Shown here: piece by piece, positions 63,721-64,000 of the stretch
Numbering within the stretch: position 1 is the stretch's first letter
Layout: the number at the start of each line of letters is the position of its first letter
NCBI GenBank assembly: GCA_027574665.1
Contig: CM050651.1
Location: 2,977,501 to 3,041,500 of the forward strand
Origin: Rhynochetos jubatus
Lineage: Eukaryota > Chordata > Aves > Eurypygiformes > Rhynochetidae
DNA: 64,000 nucleotides
Direction: 5' to 3'
Translations under genes and position numbers: made by a program
The notes under the pieces: generated by a model
The model's input: only the letters and a program-made list of their open reading frames with translations
Told to the model about the DNA's origin: nothing
Databases searched by the model: none

Positions 63721-64000
63721 AGAGAATGAAATCCAGTGAAGGGAGGGGATTTGTCTGTTTCAGGCTGTGCTGCTATAACAGTGTTGTAATGTGGATATGC
63801 TGGACTGTGGGGAAAATATGCTTTTTCTGATTTCTTGTTGGTGCACTGGACTATAGGGATAGCACTTTATCCCTCTTGACTTGTACAGTTCAGAGCCAGT
63901 GAGGCTGCATAAGCACTATGTCGGGCGTTCCTCTGAGTGAGAATAGACTGGACGTTAGCTCTCAGATGCAGTAATTCATGTATCTGAATAGACAGATATA

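Larger units (their letters stand above)
55851..64000. other. Non-coding AT-rich unique DNA, no gene seen
   Basis: The region has an A/C-rich tract at 56536-56564, a weak exon candidate at 57502, a T17 run at 57839-57855, a strongly AT-rich part at about 59,800-60,900, G, A and C homopolymers at 61262-61487, a GC-richer patch at about 61,600-61,960, an octamer at 62554-62561 and a homeodomain-rich stretch at 63370-63720. No family could be assigned to any open frame. Confidence 0.55.

Noticed and set aside
1..64000. CRISPR array, operon, phage or other prokaryotic system
   Set aside because: No regularly spaced repeats, no closely packed genes and no ribosome-binding pattern; CR1 and the avian LTR show this is vertebrate nuclear DNA.

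Overview
The window looks like ordinary non-coding nuclear DNA from a bird. I found no protein-coding gene, rRNA, tRNA or CRISPR array that I could defend. Two dispersed repeats support an avian source. A CR1 LINE fragment lies at about 55527-55850. Two long-terminal-repeat copies of an endogenous retrovirus family, known to me from many neoavian genomes, lie at 6581-7174 and 15039-15997. The base composition is moderately AT-rich, open frames are short, and stop codons are spread as expected for non-coding sequence. The segment is therefore intergenic or lies inside a very large intron; I cannot say which gene it belongs to or flanks.

Layout: 1-6580 is unique sequence with a striking perfect hairpin (2735-2776) and an alternating purine/pyrimidine tract (1594-1629). 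6581-7174 is a truncated LTR. 7175-15038 is unique sequence with a G-free A/C tract (11937-12010) and a cluster of CTAATGA homeodomain-type motifs (13146-13387). 15039-15997 is a nearly complete LTR of the same family in the same orientation. 15998-37460 is unique DNA holding several stretches that read like conserved regulatory elements, including a four-site GATA cluster at 34147-34185, plus a double inverted repeat at 24663-24697. 37461-55526 has homopolymer tracts, a tandem duplication ending in an inverted repeat (38144-38210), an old-repeat-like inverted repeat (43979-44005) and one plausible exon (51061-51142). 55527-55850 is CR1. The remainder to 64000 is AT-rich unique DNA with a possible exon start at 57502 and a homeobox-rich stretch near the right end.

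Nothing here amounts to a novel multi-gene system. The items most worth checking are the candidate regulatory clusters, the hairpins that look like template-switch products, and the exon candidate at 51061. The regulatory calls are inference from motif density read by eye; cross-species alignment would settle them.
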